From positions 62,001-126,000 of the forward strand of contig JAIUCV010000023.1 in assembly GCA_026724425.1 (NCBI GenBank): a stretch of DNA of 64,000 bases. The letters are read 5' to 3'. Shown piece by piece: positions 35,360-47,869 of this stretch (positions within the stretch are counted from its first letter, which is position 1; each line of letters starts with the position of its first letter). Source of the DNA: Erythrophleum ivorense. Lineage: Eukaryota > Streptophyta > Magnoliopsida > Fabales > Fabaceae. The position numbers were made by a program, and so were the translations under genes. A model generated the notes under the pieces. The model was not told the DNA's origin. It was given only the letters and a program-made list of their open reading frames with translations, and did no database searches.

Positions 35360-38280
35360 ACACAAGGATGCGACAAGTGAAGGTTCAATGCAAGTCTACT
35401 GGAATTGAAGTCTGCGTCAACTTACCTTTCTCCTTTAATTCCTTTTGGTTTTATGAATGCCCTATTTTTCACTCAAGCAAACATCAATGGTCCAAGTCTT
35501 CACTGGCTCATTTTCTCAGCCAGCTAGGGACTTTTATTTGTGCATGGGAACAAAGCACGTTATATACGGAAAATAAAAAATTAAAATTAAAAACAAGATT
35601 TTTTTTTTGTTTATACTAAAAGTAAAAAAAAAAAAAAAGAGAATTGCACTCATTATATCTGATCAACTAAAATTGCATTATTTCTTAATAAAAAAAAAAA
35701 AAGAAATGTAGTTCTTCCCACATACTAATAAATTATGTCTATTTATTCTCTTATGATTAGAAGGAAAAAAAATCACTTTTTCTCTCGGCAACTGATTTAT
35801 TAATCAAACCGCCGGCATAGCCCAAAAAAAAATTAAGATGTGTAGAAATAAACACTAACATGTTATATGAGTACTCAAATAGAGCGTAGAAAATGTTTTG
35901 GGAATGCAATATTTTGTGTGATTCAATTGTGCATCTTTTAAAGTTCATATATTTCATGGGCGTGGCTAATATGTAACACAAAATTTGAAACCTCTGAAAG
36001 TATGATATAATTTTCAGCTCGGAAAAAAAAAAGCCGTCATGTCCTTATATTTTAAATTTTGAACATTCAAACTCAATTATGGTGCCCTTCTCACACTTTG
36101 GTCGTTGATTCCACGCAAGTGATTTCAGCCGCATGCAGAAAATGGTGCCTTTAAATTGTTGGCAATTGACTTGATTACTACGTATACAATTGACCAAGAA
36201 AATAAATCATGACTTGGTCTTCACATTGAGCAATTTATATAAAGAAAAAAAAAACCTAGAGAGTATAGACTCATGTAGTATTTAAAAAATAAAATAAGGT
36301 TAAAGAATTTGGTTGGTCTATGTAGATTTATTCAAATTTTCAATTTAATTTTTATAGTTTAACATTTTTCAGTGGATTTTTTAAATTTAATTTAATTTTT
36401 GTCATTAAGTTTTTATCAGTCTGCCATTAAATTCGATTAACGTAATCAATTATATGTCATTTTAACATTTTTAAAAATAGATTATATAATTCATGCCAAC
36501 AAAAAATTAAAGTAAACATAAATTATATAGTGAAATTTACTTACATAATTAGTATATGATGCTTCTTATATATTATGTCACTTGGGTAAATTAGTATGAA
36601 TCATGTATATATGAAGTACAAAAATAACAATCAGTTGGCCACTTCAACAATATATTTAACAATAGTATTAATTAAAAAATTAAATTTATAAAGAATTAAT
36701 TACAAACTTTTAAGCCATGAACCAAACGTAATTTAACTATTAAATAACTATACCTTATGAAAATATTATTTCAAATTCTTAAATAAGAAATTCTATATTT
36801 TGTGAACATAATAAGAAATTGTATATTTATACGTGTGTAAGGCAATGTTACCATCACTTGGAACCTACGCCAGCCTCATGCGTTAAAAATAATGGTTTGA
36901 GACCACTCCATGATGGCGATTAGACTTTTGTTTTCAGTTGACTAATTGACGAGTCGTATTATATGCCAAAAATTTAAGACAAAATTATAAATTATAATTC
37001 TACGTTAAAGATATTTGAATGAAAATGCTTTGAGGTGAGGATTCATTTAAAGTAGTGAAGAGCAACGAGGAATTTTTTTTTTTTAAAAGGGTGAAAAGTG
37101 GTGAAGTGAGAAATTTACAACAAAATTATAGTTCATGATCAAAATGTTAAGAATCTTAAATTTAAAGTCTTTTAGTCTAGGACCTTAAACTGGTGAAATG
37201 CAGTGAGAAACATTTTATATAAAAGAATCTTAAATTTAAAATTATATAAAAGAATTTTAAGATTAAAAATTTAAACTGTATAAAAAAATTACAGTTTAAG
37301 ATCTTAAGTTAAAATTTTTAATTTTGGAGTCTTTCAAAATAATTTTAAAATTTAAAATTCTTGAATACAAATATTTTTAATAGATCCTAAATTATAATTT
37401 TCTCAAAATTTAACTATCTCACGCGTTGAGGCCACCTCACGACCGCAGCTCACGTGGTCTTCAACTGCGGCTCCTCCGGCAAATCTTTGGCTTCGGAAAT
37501 AACTGTTAAGGATGTGCATTGAGTAGGATATAAAGAATTCAACCAACTTAACTCAATATGCTGTTATATTAATTATTAGCGATTTTAATTGCAATCCTCT
37601 TAAATCGATAAAGTAAATTTGGTTTGTAAGTTCCAATATTTTACTATTGTAATTAGCCGAGAAAAATTCATATACAAAACAAACATTAAGTTAGCTTGGT
37701 TTAACAAGCTTAATGAATGATCACTACAGTTTGACAATTATTTAAAATATTCAATCAATTCATATAATTCTATTAGAAATTGCCAAAAGTCTTCTATAAA
37801 AATTGGAGATTCCTAAATTGTACAACGAGCCAACAATTTCAACATTTTTCTGAAAAACCATAAAATAGTTACACATGACCATCACATGTTCTATAAACCC
37901 AGTTTTCATCCAAAACAATCTAATTATACAACTACAGTGGTTGTGAAATTTACTACAAAAAAAGGGTCTTAGTGAATGATTTAACCATCCGCCATGGATG
38001 GTTTAATTATAGTTCCATCAACTATCGTGACGATAGAATATGATTTTCTACCGATGTATATATCATGATAGCCCAAAATTCTTACCATTCTTTTTTATTT
38101 TTATTTTTTTAAATTTAACTTCGATTAAAATTGGAACTCAAACTTTTTAGTCTTGAAATGCCTCTTATATCACTGAATGAACTCAAAGTTTCTCTCTCTC
38201 TCTCTCTCTCTCGATGTTGTTTAATTATTACATTACATGAAATACTAATTTTGTTTACAAACTTTCCTTCATTTTTTGGG
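35360..38280. other. Non-coding upstream DNA of duplication unit 1
   Basis: AT-rich DNA shared with 57490-60600 in unit 2. It opens with a short frame (35368-35619) whose ATG is kept in three copies. A CACGTG box at 37451-37456 reads CACATG in unit 2. There is no convincing gene. Confidence 0.5.
38191..38212. repeat. (TC)11 microsatellite, short allele
   Basis: Twenty-two bases of TC repeat at the position that holds a 98-bp tract (60245-60342) in duplication unit 2. Confidence 0.9.
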
Positions 38281-38282
38281 TA

Positions 38283-38600
38283 ATTGCAGAAGTTGTATAC
38301 ACCGAAAAATGTGATCTTCGTGGCATTAGAATAGTGTTATTAAAAACTATGATGAGAAGGCATTGTGGCTAATTTCCTGTTTAGCAAAGCCATCTATAGT
38401 TTGAAGTTAATGCTAAGAGATATTTTTCCACGACTTCCTCACCATCGATCGCTCAAAAAGATATTCGGGCATTAGCATGTCTGTGTTCTACACAAATCAA
38501 TGAAGCAGGTGTCTTGGGACCTTTTATTATCCAAGCCAGCTTTTTATGTGCCCTTCAATCATATTTCAATTTATCAATCAAGAAATAGTTTCAGGCAGAT
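38283..38600 (+). pseudogene. Relic last exon of a MIK2-like receptor kinase (unit 1)
   Basis: It follows a splice-acceptor-like TAATTGCAG and aligns with exon 2 of the intact gene (41783-42147). AAGTTGTATACACC matches the ELAYT codons, GAAAAATGTGAT the EKCD codons, GTGGCATTAGAA the VALE codons and ATGATGAGAAGGCAT a GRH-like tract. The C-terminal part is close to the kinase subdomain XI and tail of this family (SMKQVSWDLLLSKPAFYVPF). Deletions and stops break it. No first exon is seen upstream, so a whole kinase gene once stood here and was mostly lost. Confidence 0.75.
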
Positions 38601-39373
38601 AAGAATTGAGACAACTGTTTGTGACTTCAATTCGAGTAATAACTGATGCAAATTAATACTCACTTTTATGAAGGGTGGAATTTTCTTTTTCATTCTTATT
38701 TCCGTAATGGCATTTGATCTTCTTTATTTATCATAAGGTAAACCAAAGAATATATGTATTTTAAAAACTTCATTCGTTGACATGTCATTTAGAACATCTG
38801 AATCATGAAATCTACAAGTTACTTATGTAAAAACCCAAAATTAGAGTTAAGTGTAATAAATGAAAGAGGGAGGATTTGATAATAAATATCATAACCCAAG
38901 GAGGCAGAGCACTCTGTTCTTATTTGCATTTTTAAGTTTATAAAAGTGTACATCATATTTACAGTGCTACTATATTTAACAAGATCCATGATTGAATATA
39001 TTTATATTTTTCGTTGAAAATTCTTAATGATGCAGATTTACGCAATTTGTATTAAAATGAAAGTCGGTAACTAACATAATTTTATTTTAAAAGAATACAT
39101 TTTTTTAATAGTGACTTTAACAGTAATGTGCAAATTCTGTGAGTGTTATGCACGAAAGTTCAGAAAAAAAAATTTAACTAGCTAGTTTTTATTATATTAT
39201 ACACTTTTGAAAGGAAGATTAGTACCAATATAATTACTAGCCATATCACAGCAATGGACACTCAAGTTTGGCACCAGTTTCATGGATGTGAACTTTTCAC
39301 CTTATCTGTATTTGATGACACGTTAATATAATTTTCATTTGGCCCAGTGCCACTGGAGCTATTTAGAAACACT
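38601..39373. other. Distal promoter region of receptor kinase copy 1
   Basis: AT-rich non-coding DNA, strongly conserved with 60980-61728 in unit 2. No gene is seen. Confidence 0.6.
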
Positions 39374-39386
39374 TTGACCAAGTCAA
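39374..39386. promoter_or_regulatory. Inverted W-box pair upstream of receptor kinase copy 1
   Basis: TTGAC and GTCAA face each other across CAA, a perfect inverted pair of W-box cores, 391 bp before the ATG. W-boxes are bound by WRKY factors, which often drive defence genes. The pair is unchanged in unit 2 (61729-61741). Binding is inferred. Confidence 0.5.
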
Positions 39387-39776
39387 TATTAATAATGGAC
39401 TTAACATAGATGGATTTTTTCAGTGCCCCATCTAAAAAAATTGTGAAACAAATAAGAAAAATAAAACAACAGTAATTTTATACTTGAACTGCAAATATTT
39501 ACTTTACTAACTAAACGGTTGAAACTTGCACAGTAACATATAATGATCGTTAAGTCACATTCTTGTGCCCATCTTAGATGTTAATGAATCATTAGTTGCA
39601 TGTATATTTCCTAGTCATCAAAAGTGACATTAATTAGTTTCCATGTCAATTCGTTATTGAGAGGCCGTGTTGGCAACCACTCCGCTCTATGAATGTCAAG
39701 TAATTGCTGTATTTCTTTGACTAACAACTTGTTGGAAACGGCATGGTATAGCCAACCTTTGCGACAATCAAATCTA

Positions 39777-42147
39777 ATGGCAATCTCCAATATTCCCATT
39801 TCAAAAAGAGTAGTAATACTAATACTGCTATGGAATGCCTTTGCCTTGTTCCCTGTCGCTATTGCCAGCTCCACAAACAAGAAAGCAACAAATTCATCGT
39901 TCATTTTTGAAGAGGAGGAAAATGCTTTGCGCCAGAGCCAGTGGTGGAGTAGTAGTCGCCCCAATTTCTCCAATCGTTGTAAATGGGACGGTATTTCCTG
40001 CAATGAATTTGGAAGCATTATTCAGATTAATAGAACAAAGTTGTCTGCCTCGCGACCTCAACTCCAAAATATGAACTGGACTGCACTCCCTAATTTAGAG
40101 ATGTTGTGCCTTAGAGGAATGGGATTGGAGGGACGCATACCAAACCAGATGGGAGGTCTTCAAAAGGTCTTCTCTCTAGACTTGTCTAATAACAGCCTTA
40201 CTGGTGAGTTACCTGCTACTCTTGCAAATCTCACTGAACTCTGGTACTTTGATATTTCTAACAACTTCATTAGTAGTGTGATACCTTCATTCTCGGGTAA
40301 TATGAACAGTCTCATGTATATGAACCTATCCACTAATAATCTTTCAGGTCAAATTCCTTCAAGCATAGGAAAATTAAGCGGTCTACAATATCTTTCCTTT
40401 GGATTGAACCATATAAGTGGCTCTATCCCATTGACATTGGGAAATTTGTCCAATTTGTATGTTTTGGTTCTTAGTGTCAATAATCTTCATGGCCCTATTC
40501 CTATGTCTTTGCATGAACTAACTCATTTGACAAGAATTGACCTCCATTCAAATCAAATAAGTGGTCTCATACCACCCCAAATTGGACAACTCTTCAATCT
40601 TGAAGTTTTAGACCTCTCGCAGAACAAGCTAAATGGAACTATACCCAATCTATCAAGTCTTGTTCTTTTAACAGTCGGCAACTTTAGTCAGAATAGGATT
40701 AATGGACAGATTCCATCAAGTTTAAGCAATTTACCATACAATTGTAGCTTAGATCTAAGCTTCAATAATCTCAATGGGAACATACCAAGAAAGCTTGCTA
40801 GGCTGAAGCACATCAACTTGTCACACAACAATCTTAATGGCTATGTCCCAAGAGAAATTTATTGCTTTTTCCCTTGTGACACTTTAAATGGTAATAAGGA
40901 GTTACTTGGTCTACAGAACAATCTTTCTTGTTCTCTCGATGCCTTTGTTCCTGCTAAAAAGTCAAAGCATTACTTAAGGATCATTCTTCCTTTGACAATT
41001 TGTCTTAGCATCCTATTTATTGCGGCTTTGATCATTTCTCATTATTCAGGCAAGAAAACAAGAATAGAGAAAAGAGTAACAAAGAATGGAGACATATTCT
41101 CAATATGGAATTATGATGGTAAAATTGCGTATGAGGATATCATTAGAGCTACTAAAGACTTTGATATCAAGTACTGTATAGGAACAGGTGCTTATGGAAG
41201 TGTGTATAGGGCATCACTTCCTAGTGGCAAAATTGTTGCACTGAAAAAACTTCATAGAAGAGAATCTCAAGACCCATCTTTTGCTGAAAGCTTTCATAAT
41301 GAAGTGAAGATGTTGACTGAAATCCGACATCGCAACATTGTAAAACTTCATGGTTTTTGTTTGCACAATCGATGCATGTTTCTCATCTATGAATACATGG
41401 AAAGAGGAAGCCTTCTTCATGTTTTGGGTAATGAAGCTGAAGCTAAAGAGTTGGATTGGAGCAAGAGGGTGAATGCCATTAAAGGAATTGCAAATGCTTT
41501 GTCCTACATGCATCATGATTGTACTCCTACAATTATCCATCGAGACATTACAAGTAGCAATGTTTTGTTGAACTCCAAGATGGAGTCTTTTGTCTCAGAC
41601 TTTGGCACAGCTAGAATCCTTGATCCTGATTCCTCCAATCAAACTCCTTTAGTTGGTACTTATGGCTACATTGCTCCAGGTTAAAATTTTTACTTTTCCT
41701 CCATTCCTTTTATTGTGTTGAATTTATTTTATAAAATTAACTTAGATAATTACATTATTTTTTAATTTTTGGTCTATTGCAGAACTTGCATACACCTTGG
41801 TAATGACTGAAAAATGTGATGTTTATAGTTTTGGAGTAGTGGCATTAGAAACAATCATCGGAAGACATCCTGAAGAGTTTATCTCGTCTTTGTCAAAGAC
41901 TTGTACTAAGAGCATATTGTTAAAAGATATCTTAGATTCACGTCTTCCTCTTCCCTTGCAGAAAGATGCACAAGATGTGATTCTTTCCGTCACAATAGCA
42001 TTAGCATGCTTGTGTCTTACGTCAAAATCTCGACCATCAATGCAGCAAGTTGCTCAAAAACTTTCAATCTCCAAGTTGCCATTCAATGTTCCTTTAAATG
42101 ATATTTCAGTCCAACATTTAATAAATCATGATATATATATGTTCTAG
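39777..42147 (+). CDS. MIK2-like LRR receptor Ser/Thr kinase, copy 1 (two exons, 755 codons)
   Basis: Exon 1 is 39777-41679 and exon 2 is 41783-42147, joined by a 103-bp GT...AG intron that restores the APE motif (IAPELAYT). The start is the Met opening a signal peptide (VVILILLWNAFALF); an in-frame ATG at 39693 lies upstream but would bury it. Domains: LRR N-terminal cap with CKWDGISC (about 65), about ten LRRs (100-370), a transmembrane helix (402-425) and a kinase. The kinase has P-loop GTGAYG (469-474), Lys490, Glu509, HRD (588-590) and DFG (608-610). The catalytic loop has Thr where many kinases have Lys, as is common in this family. The protein should be a plasma-membrane receptor for an extracellular ligand. 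It lacks two LRRs found in copy 2. Other names would be a generic LRR-RLK. Confidence 0.93.
41680..41782 (+). other. Intron of receptor kinase copy 1
   Basis: It starts GTTAAAAT and ends TCTATTGCAG. Reading through would hit a stop at 41682-41684, whereas splicing keeps kinase subdomain VIII intact. An intron at this point is typical of the family, and the relic exons at 38290 and about 60634 begin at the same position. Confidence 0.9.
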
Positions 42148-45100
42148 TAAAAAGTTACAAGAATTTGGCCATAAGTTTTGTTTCTTTTAGTGGATTATTT
42201 GTTCATCCAAAAGCTCTTTCTCTAAATACTTTTTGCCTAGTTTTTTAATAAGTATCTTTGTTTGACAAAAATATGATATCCCATTAGAATTGTAAGATAT
42301 ATAAACATAGAAGCAAATTATCAAGATCTAGATCTTATATAAAAACAGCAAAAGGGGCTAAAAGGATCAGATGGAGGATCTTAAGACTCTACCACTTATG
42401 ATAACAAAAATTTGGAAGTATATAGTTACAAAAAATTCATGAATGATAATAATACTATTAAAATCTCATCATATATAAATTACACAAATCATAAGTTGTA
42501 ATACTTATCATATCCTTTTTACGATATAATCCTTAAATCTATAAAGTGACCATATTCATACATTAATTATATAAGTCATAAGTTGAAGTGACAATTCATA
42601 AAATAAAAATTTTGATATAATAATTCAATTACCATACACATTCCAAAATCAACTTCAACAATGTCATCCTAAAATAGCTTATTTGAAAACCAAAAGCTAC
42701 TACCCACTAGTGTGCCAACTAGACATTATAGCTTTGAAATAAAAAAGGAAAGCTGAAGTTTCCGTGGCTGCAAAAAACTGTGAGATCAGAGGATTTGCTA
42801 TGATCTCACAACTTGAATTGTACCTGTGAGACCAATTTTTATAAGCGTCATCTTGACAACATTGCATAAAAATATATATAAGCAATTAAAATTAATGTAA
42901 ACATACTACTGTTAGACATCAATATTTATAATCAAATTTATTTATGTTAAAGTAGACCTTAAAAACTTTAATTTTATAAATAACCTGCACCAAATTACTA
43001 ATAAAATTTGGAAGTGCGATGTTTATGACAAAACAGATATAATAATTGAAAGACTTTAATCAAGTTTTTTTTTATAAATAATTCTATTAGCCCCGTATTT
43101 TGTCACGAATATTTTCTCAAATTCAAAATAAAAAATAGGAATGATATATTGGGGAAATAGGACATACTTTGTCAACAAATAAAATAAAATAATAAATGAA
43201 TAAATAGCAAATAACAATAAATAAATTCAAAACTCAAAAACATCTTAGCCCAATTAAAGCCTAATCTATCCGTTTCACCGCAATTGAACTAAACAATTGT
43301 GCAGCCACCGCCATTCTTTAAGCACTTTGGGATCAATTGAGGAAAGGTAAATTCATCCTAATATATGTGGTTTTCCTTAATTTTCTGCGGAGTTAGAGTC
43401 ATTGTAAAAATCCTTTAGTTTAATTTTTAGGAGAAATTTGGTATGCCCTGAGGGAAAATTTGGGGTAAAGGCTTCCCCTGTTTCTCTTCATCGTTTTCAG
43501 CCTATATTTAGTATTTGGATGATTATTTATTGAATGGGCTTAACCAAGAATATTTCAAATAAATTTAGTTTATTTTTAGATTTGTGACACTTGTTAACAA
43601 ATTAGATGATTATTTATGGAAAGTCATATATATTCTCGAACATCGTTTAAATTATTTTTTCCCCCATTCAACTTAATTTAGTTTTCTACTTTCATCTTTT
43701 AAATGTTTTGTTTCATTTTAGCCCTCTAATTTTTGTACACCTTTATATATATATATATATATATATCAAATGCTAACTCGACTTGAATTAATGGCATTGA
43801 ATGTCTACATGATACCTCCTATGCAAGAAATAAGTTGTTTCTCCTCTAATATTTTTTTCTTCTTTTATGTATTTTCTCCTTTCTTTAACTCTTTAGGTAA
43901 AAATTGTGTGATTTTCATGATATAAAACCGGACAATTCTAGAAGAGTTAAGTGAGACTGGGGTAATTGGAGAAAACATGTAAAATGACCAAAATGCCCTT
44001 CTTTTAATTCTACCAAGTTGGAGGATGCTACTGGCAATGATGTCTGAAGGTGCAAACAGTTGTTTATGCAATTTTTGTCAACTATTAACTGTAAACAAAA
44101 TATTTAAATAGAGTTTTATGCATTTATGTTTAAGCAAAATAGTTTATTAATAAAAAAATAATTCTAAATTTCACAAAATTTACCTTGTAAAAATTACAAT
44201 AAAAGCATGCATAGATAAAGATTTTAAAAACTCAATAGTGAACAGGCTATCTGGCTATGATCAACATATTGGAAGTTAATAATATCCTCCTTCAAGCACT
44301 CAAGATTCTTTTACAAAATTGACTTTGCTTTGCACTCAAAGCAAGAATAGTACAATATAATCATATCTAATTATAAGATTTATTTTGTAGCTCAAAAATC
44401 CAACAGATTATTTGAAATTTCAAATTCCTTTTCTACTAAATAGAGAGGCAAGTACAAGATGTGAGCTGAAAACTCGGGTATTATGGTTGCGAACTATACT
44501 ACCAAAAAGATTTTGTAGCTCCATTTTAATTAACTAATTAAACTTGTTTTTTTTATATCCACACATTGTTCTTGTATCAAAATATATTATTCGCAATTTG
44601 GTAAAAACCTTCCAGGCATAAAAGGATAACATATCCACTTCACTTTAGAAAACAATGTGTATATATATATTGAAAAGGATAACATAAAAGCATAGCATCT
44701 AAAAGGTATATATATTGAAAAATAGAATGGTTACAAGGTTTACTAGGGCTCAAAGGAGCCTACAATAGAGCGTCAATTTATATTTTCATTTCATAAACTC
44801 TTCCTCTGCCACCACTACCCACATAGCCCCCTAAGTACTACAAAAACCATAAAATTTTTTGCTTGATTCGAAATTTCCAATGATGCCCCAATCAAGAAAA
44901 ATTTTAGCTTAGCACAACCTATTTCAACATAAAAAACATGAGAGTTAACGAAATTTTAAGAGCAAGACACAAAAATAATATTTAGTGTCATAAAAATAGA
45001 AACCAAATTTGTAATCTCTGTCAAATATAAAGAATTGAAGAACAACCTACAACAAAATCAACATAAGACACGGAAGAAGAAGCAATGAAGAAGGAGAAGA

Positions 45101-45339
45101 CAGTAGTGGCATTAGTATACCACAAGAATGCTGAGGTTGCTAGTTGGTCAACGAAGCTCACATAGTGAGACATTGGCCAAATACTATAATACTAAAAGTG
45201 GGGATGTTATTTAGGGATATCAGAAGAATAATGACCTAAACTCCAAAATGACAGGGAAATTAAAGAGTTACAATTGACAAAAATTTGTAAAAGAGTCCAA
45301 ATAAAAAGACTATGTCTTTAAGATTAATTAATGAATATG
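42148..45339. other. Intergenic DNA downstream of receptor kinase copy 1
   Basis: AT-rich, with a (TA)n run at 43744-43766. The first part will contain the 3' UTR, but no clear polyadenylation signal stands out in such AT-rich sequence. No gene or defined element is seen. Confidence 0.5.
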
Positions 45340-46800
45340 AAGGGTAACGTTCGAAACGTTTAAAGAGTTATAATTGTAAAAAATTTGTAAATTACATATC
45401 AAATTAAAGCTTTGGATATCTACTTTCTAATGCTTTGAACCATTTGTCAATCAAATTTGGATTGAGAATTATAATCTATTTACTATTTAGTGGTTTGGAA
45501 TATTGTAAAATCCCAAAAGTTGAAACTAAATACCTAATGCAAGCCGAAAGGCATCATCTAACCCATGACCTAATTTTCTTTGAAAGAGAAGTGGGCAAGG
45601 ATCTCACTAATAAACCAAAGACCCAAGCTATGTCAGAGCTCCATGACTCCCACTTGACCCAACTCATAAACCCACTCATTTTTATCCCAAAATGACATCA
45701 CATTGCCCTAATATCCTCATTGAATTGCTTTCACTCCCTTTTATCTTCTCCCATCTCTTAGACACTCTTAAACCTTTAGAAAACCTCTATCTTAAATAGT
45801 GAATCATCCCATTTGAAGTCTTTATGAAAGATTAAAAAGGAAGGAGCTCACACGAACTTGGAGGAGATGAAGGGAGGTCTTGACCAAGCTTAATCTTCTA
45901 CAAAAGGGGTGCTTCTCATGATAAATCTCTCTAGCATTTACTAAAAAAAGATTCCTTTTCATCCTTTTCCTTCTCATGATTTTGTTTGATTTTTATTGTT
46001 TCTTATCTTAATTTCATATTTTTTGTGTAAGTGCAGTTGTACCTAGTTATGTTTAATGTCTTTAATTGTATAATGCACTTTAGGTGTTTGATGATTTGTT
46101 TACAAAGAAAATATGATTTGTTTATGAAGAGAATTACTTAGCGTTTCTCTACAATCAAGCTATTCAATGTTAAGGATTCTAGATTTTGATTGTAGTAACT
46201 TTCTATTGATTGTTGTTATTTCTAGTTATATTAAGTGCTATGGATTGTTAAATTCCTACTCGGTTTTTTATTAATCATTTAGAAAGAGAATTACTTAGTG
46301 TACATATTTTGTCATTTCTAGTATTTAATGTTAATTAGAATGTTTTGTTTTGTTATCAGTTGCTTTTAACACTTGATTCTCTTGTAATTAATATTATTAG
46401 TTCCATAACAATTCATTTTGTTCAATTATTATGTGAATATGTGTTTTGTTCCTAATGCCTATGATTAACATTCCCTTGAATTAATTGAATGTTAGGGTTT
46501 AGTTATGAATAGGGAGAACACACCAAGCTTAGACTTCAATTGAGAAACTTACATGAATTGGTCAATTCAATTTTTAAGTATGGTCATGAACAGGGAGGAG
46601 ATATTACATTAAAAAGTGATTAATAATGTAACACACACTATAAAACTTTATAGACTGGGAAAAGACAAGTTTGTGTAGCATAATTTACTAAATGATGCTT
46701 ATGGACTTGAAGGAGACATTACATGTAACAATCTAAATTTTTAACTCCAAGTCCCTAATAATTGATAACTTCATATAAAAATAGAAAAATAATGCTCAAT
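45340..46800 (+). repeat. Probable decayed LTR (Athila/Tat-like), ends not defined
   Basis: The stretch reads like a gypsy LTR and leader: a GC-poor block with CCATTTGTCAATCAAATT near 45440-45460, leader-like text at 45840-46000, and repeated GAGAATTACTTAG phrases (about 46130 and 46280) before a block near 46490-46600. I could not find TG...CA ends or a target duplication, and no coding domain is present. Confidence 0.35.
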
Positions 46801-47869
46801 AAAACAAAAGAAAATATTAGGGAAAAAAATATTAACTGACTAAACTCTATAAAAATTATTGATTTCAAAACTTATCTTAAGGAGCCACTTTTATGTTTGC
46901 AATTGCTTAGCAAGACTTTTTTTATTTTTTAAAACCTTAAAGTAAGATGTCCTTAGATAGTATAACCTTTAAGGGGATTTTTCTTCCGCTTTTCACCCAT
47001 TAGAAGGATTGTTCTTATGACATCTCTTTTGCCCTTTTCTTCTTTCATGCAATTTTTTTAAAATGCTATTATACTTGCAATATGGTGTGGATGATAAAGG
47101 ATGTGGCATATTTGAACTCATTTCACTCTTTTGCCTTTTCTCTTTCTTGTTTTTGTATGTTAGGCATTGTCTAGAATGTATGATAGAGGATGTAGCAGAT
47201 CTAAGTACTTGTTAGCCCAAACAACATGTTTTTTAAAATTTTACAAAACTACTAAATTGTTCAACATAAAAAGAATATGTCTTAGACCCAACAATCTTGA
47301 AAATAATTGGCATGTACCATCAATAAATACTTTAGGTTTACTTTAGGTTTATTTTCACCCTAAACACTTGTTAGCACAATCAGCTATTCAAAATGATCTT
47401 AAAAATGTATTTGTCTTTTGGCTTTTGGTATGGGAAAAATACAAATATAATCTTTTAATTTTAAATTATTTGCAAACATTGCTTAATACACTTTAAAAAT
47501 TAGAAATTACCCTCACTTTCACACTTTAACACCATAGAATTTTAGATTTAAGGTTGGACCTTTTCATTTTCGTAGAAGATTAATTACATGATAACTTTAA
47601 TTTTAGAAAATTTGAAAATAATCCCTTTTTTTACTTTTTAAAATTTTGGAAAAATGAATATTTTGAGTGAAATTATTTTTATAATTGTGAGCATTATATT
47701 TTGTCCAAATGTTTTCTAAAAACAATAATAAAATTAAATTAATGAAATAAATAAATAAATAAAGTTATTAGTTAATTTTTATTTAGTCTGAATAATATTT
47801 AATTTTTAAATCCTAACTAAAATAATGAAAATCTACCCAAAAAAATGGAAAGAAAAAATTATAAATTAT
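46801..47869. other. AT-rich intergenic DNA
   Basis: Nothing recognisable apart from short A- and T-rich runs and a few AAAT units near 47745-47765. Confidence 0.5.

Larger units (their letters stand above)
34424..41407 (+). repeat. Segmental duplication, unit 1
   Basis: Collinear with 56568-64000 at an offset of about 22.1-22.6 kb. Similarity is high and includes non-coding DNA, a relic kinase exon, a TC microsatellite and the receptor-kinase gene. Differences include about 95 bp (36415-36505) present only here. The right limit is only where the window cuts off unit 2; the homology probably continues. Confidence 0.9.

Noticed and set aside
39693..39776. Upstream in-frame ATG giving 28 more residues to receptor kinase copy 1
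   Set aside because: It would place the signal peptide internally, is not preserved in copy 2, and exists only because a promoter stretch is missing.
39611..40018. Minus-strand open frame of 135 codons overlapping the receptor kinase start
   Set aside because: It lies antisense to the signal peptide and LRR cap of copy 1, has no recognisable domain, and is explained by the coding strand.
44690..44900. Possible glycine-rich protein fragment on the minus strand
   Set aside because: Only a handful of codons look coding, with stops on both sides and no recognisable homologue.
45435..45695. 86-codon plus-strand frame
   Set aside because: It has no domain and lies in DNA that reads like a decayed LTR.
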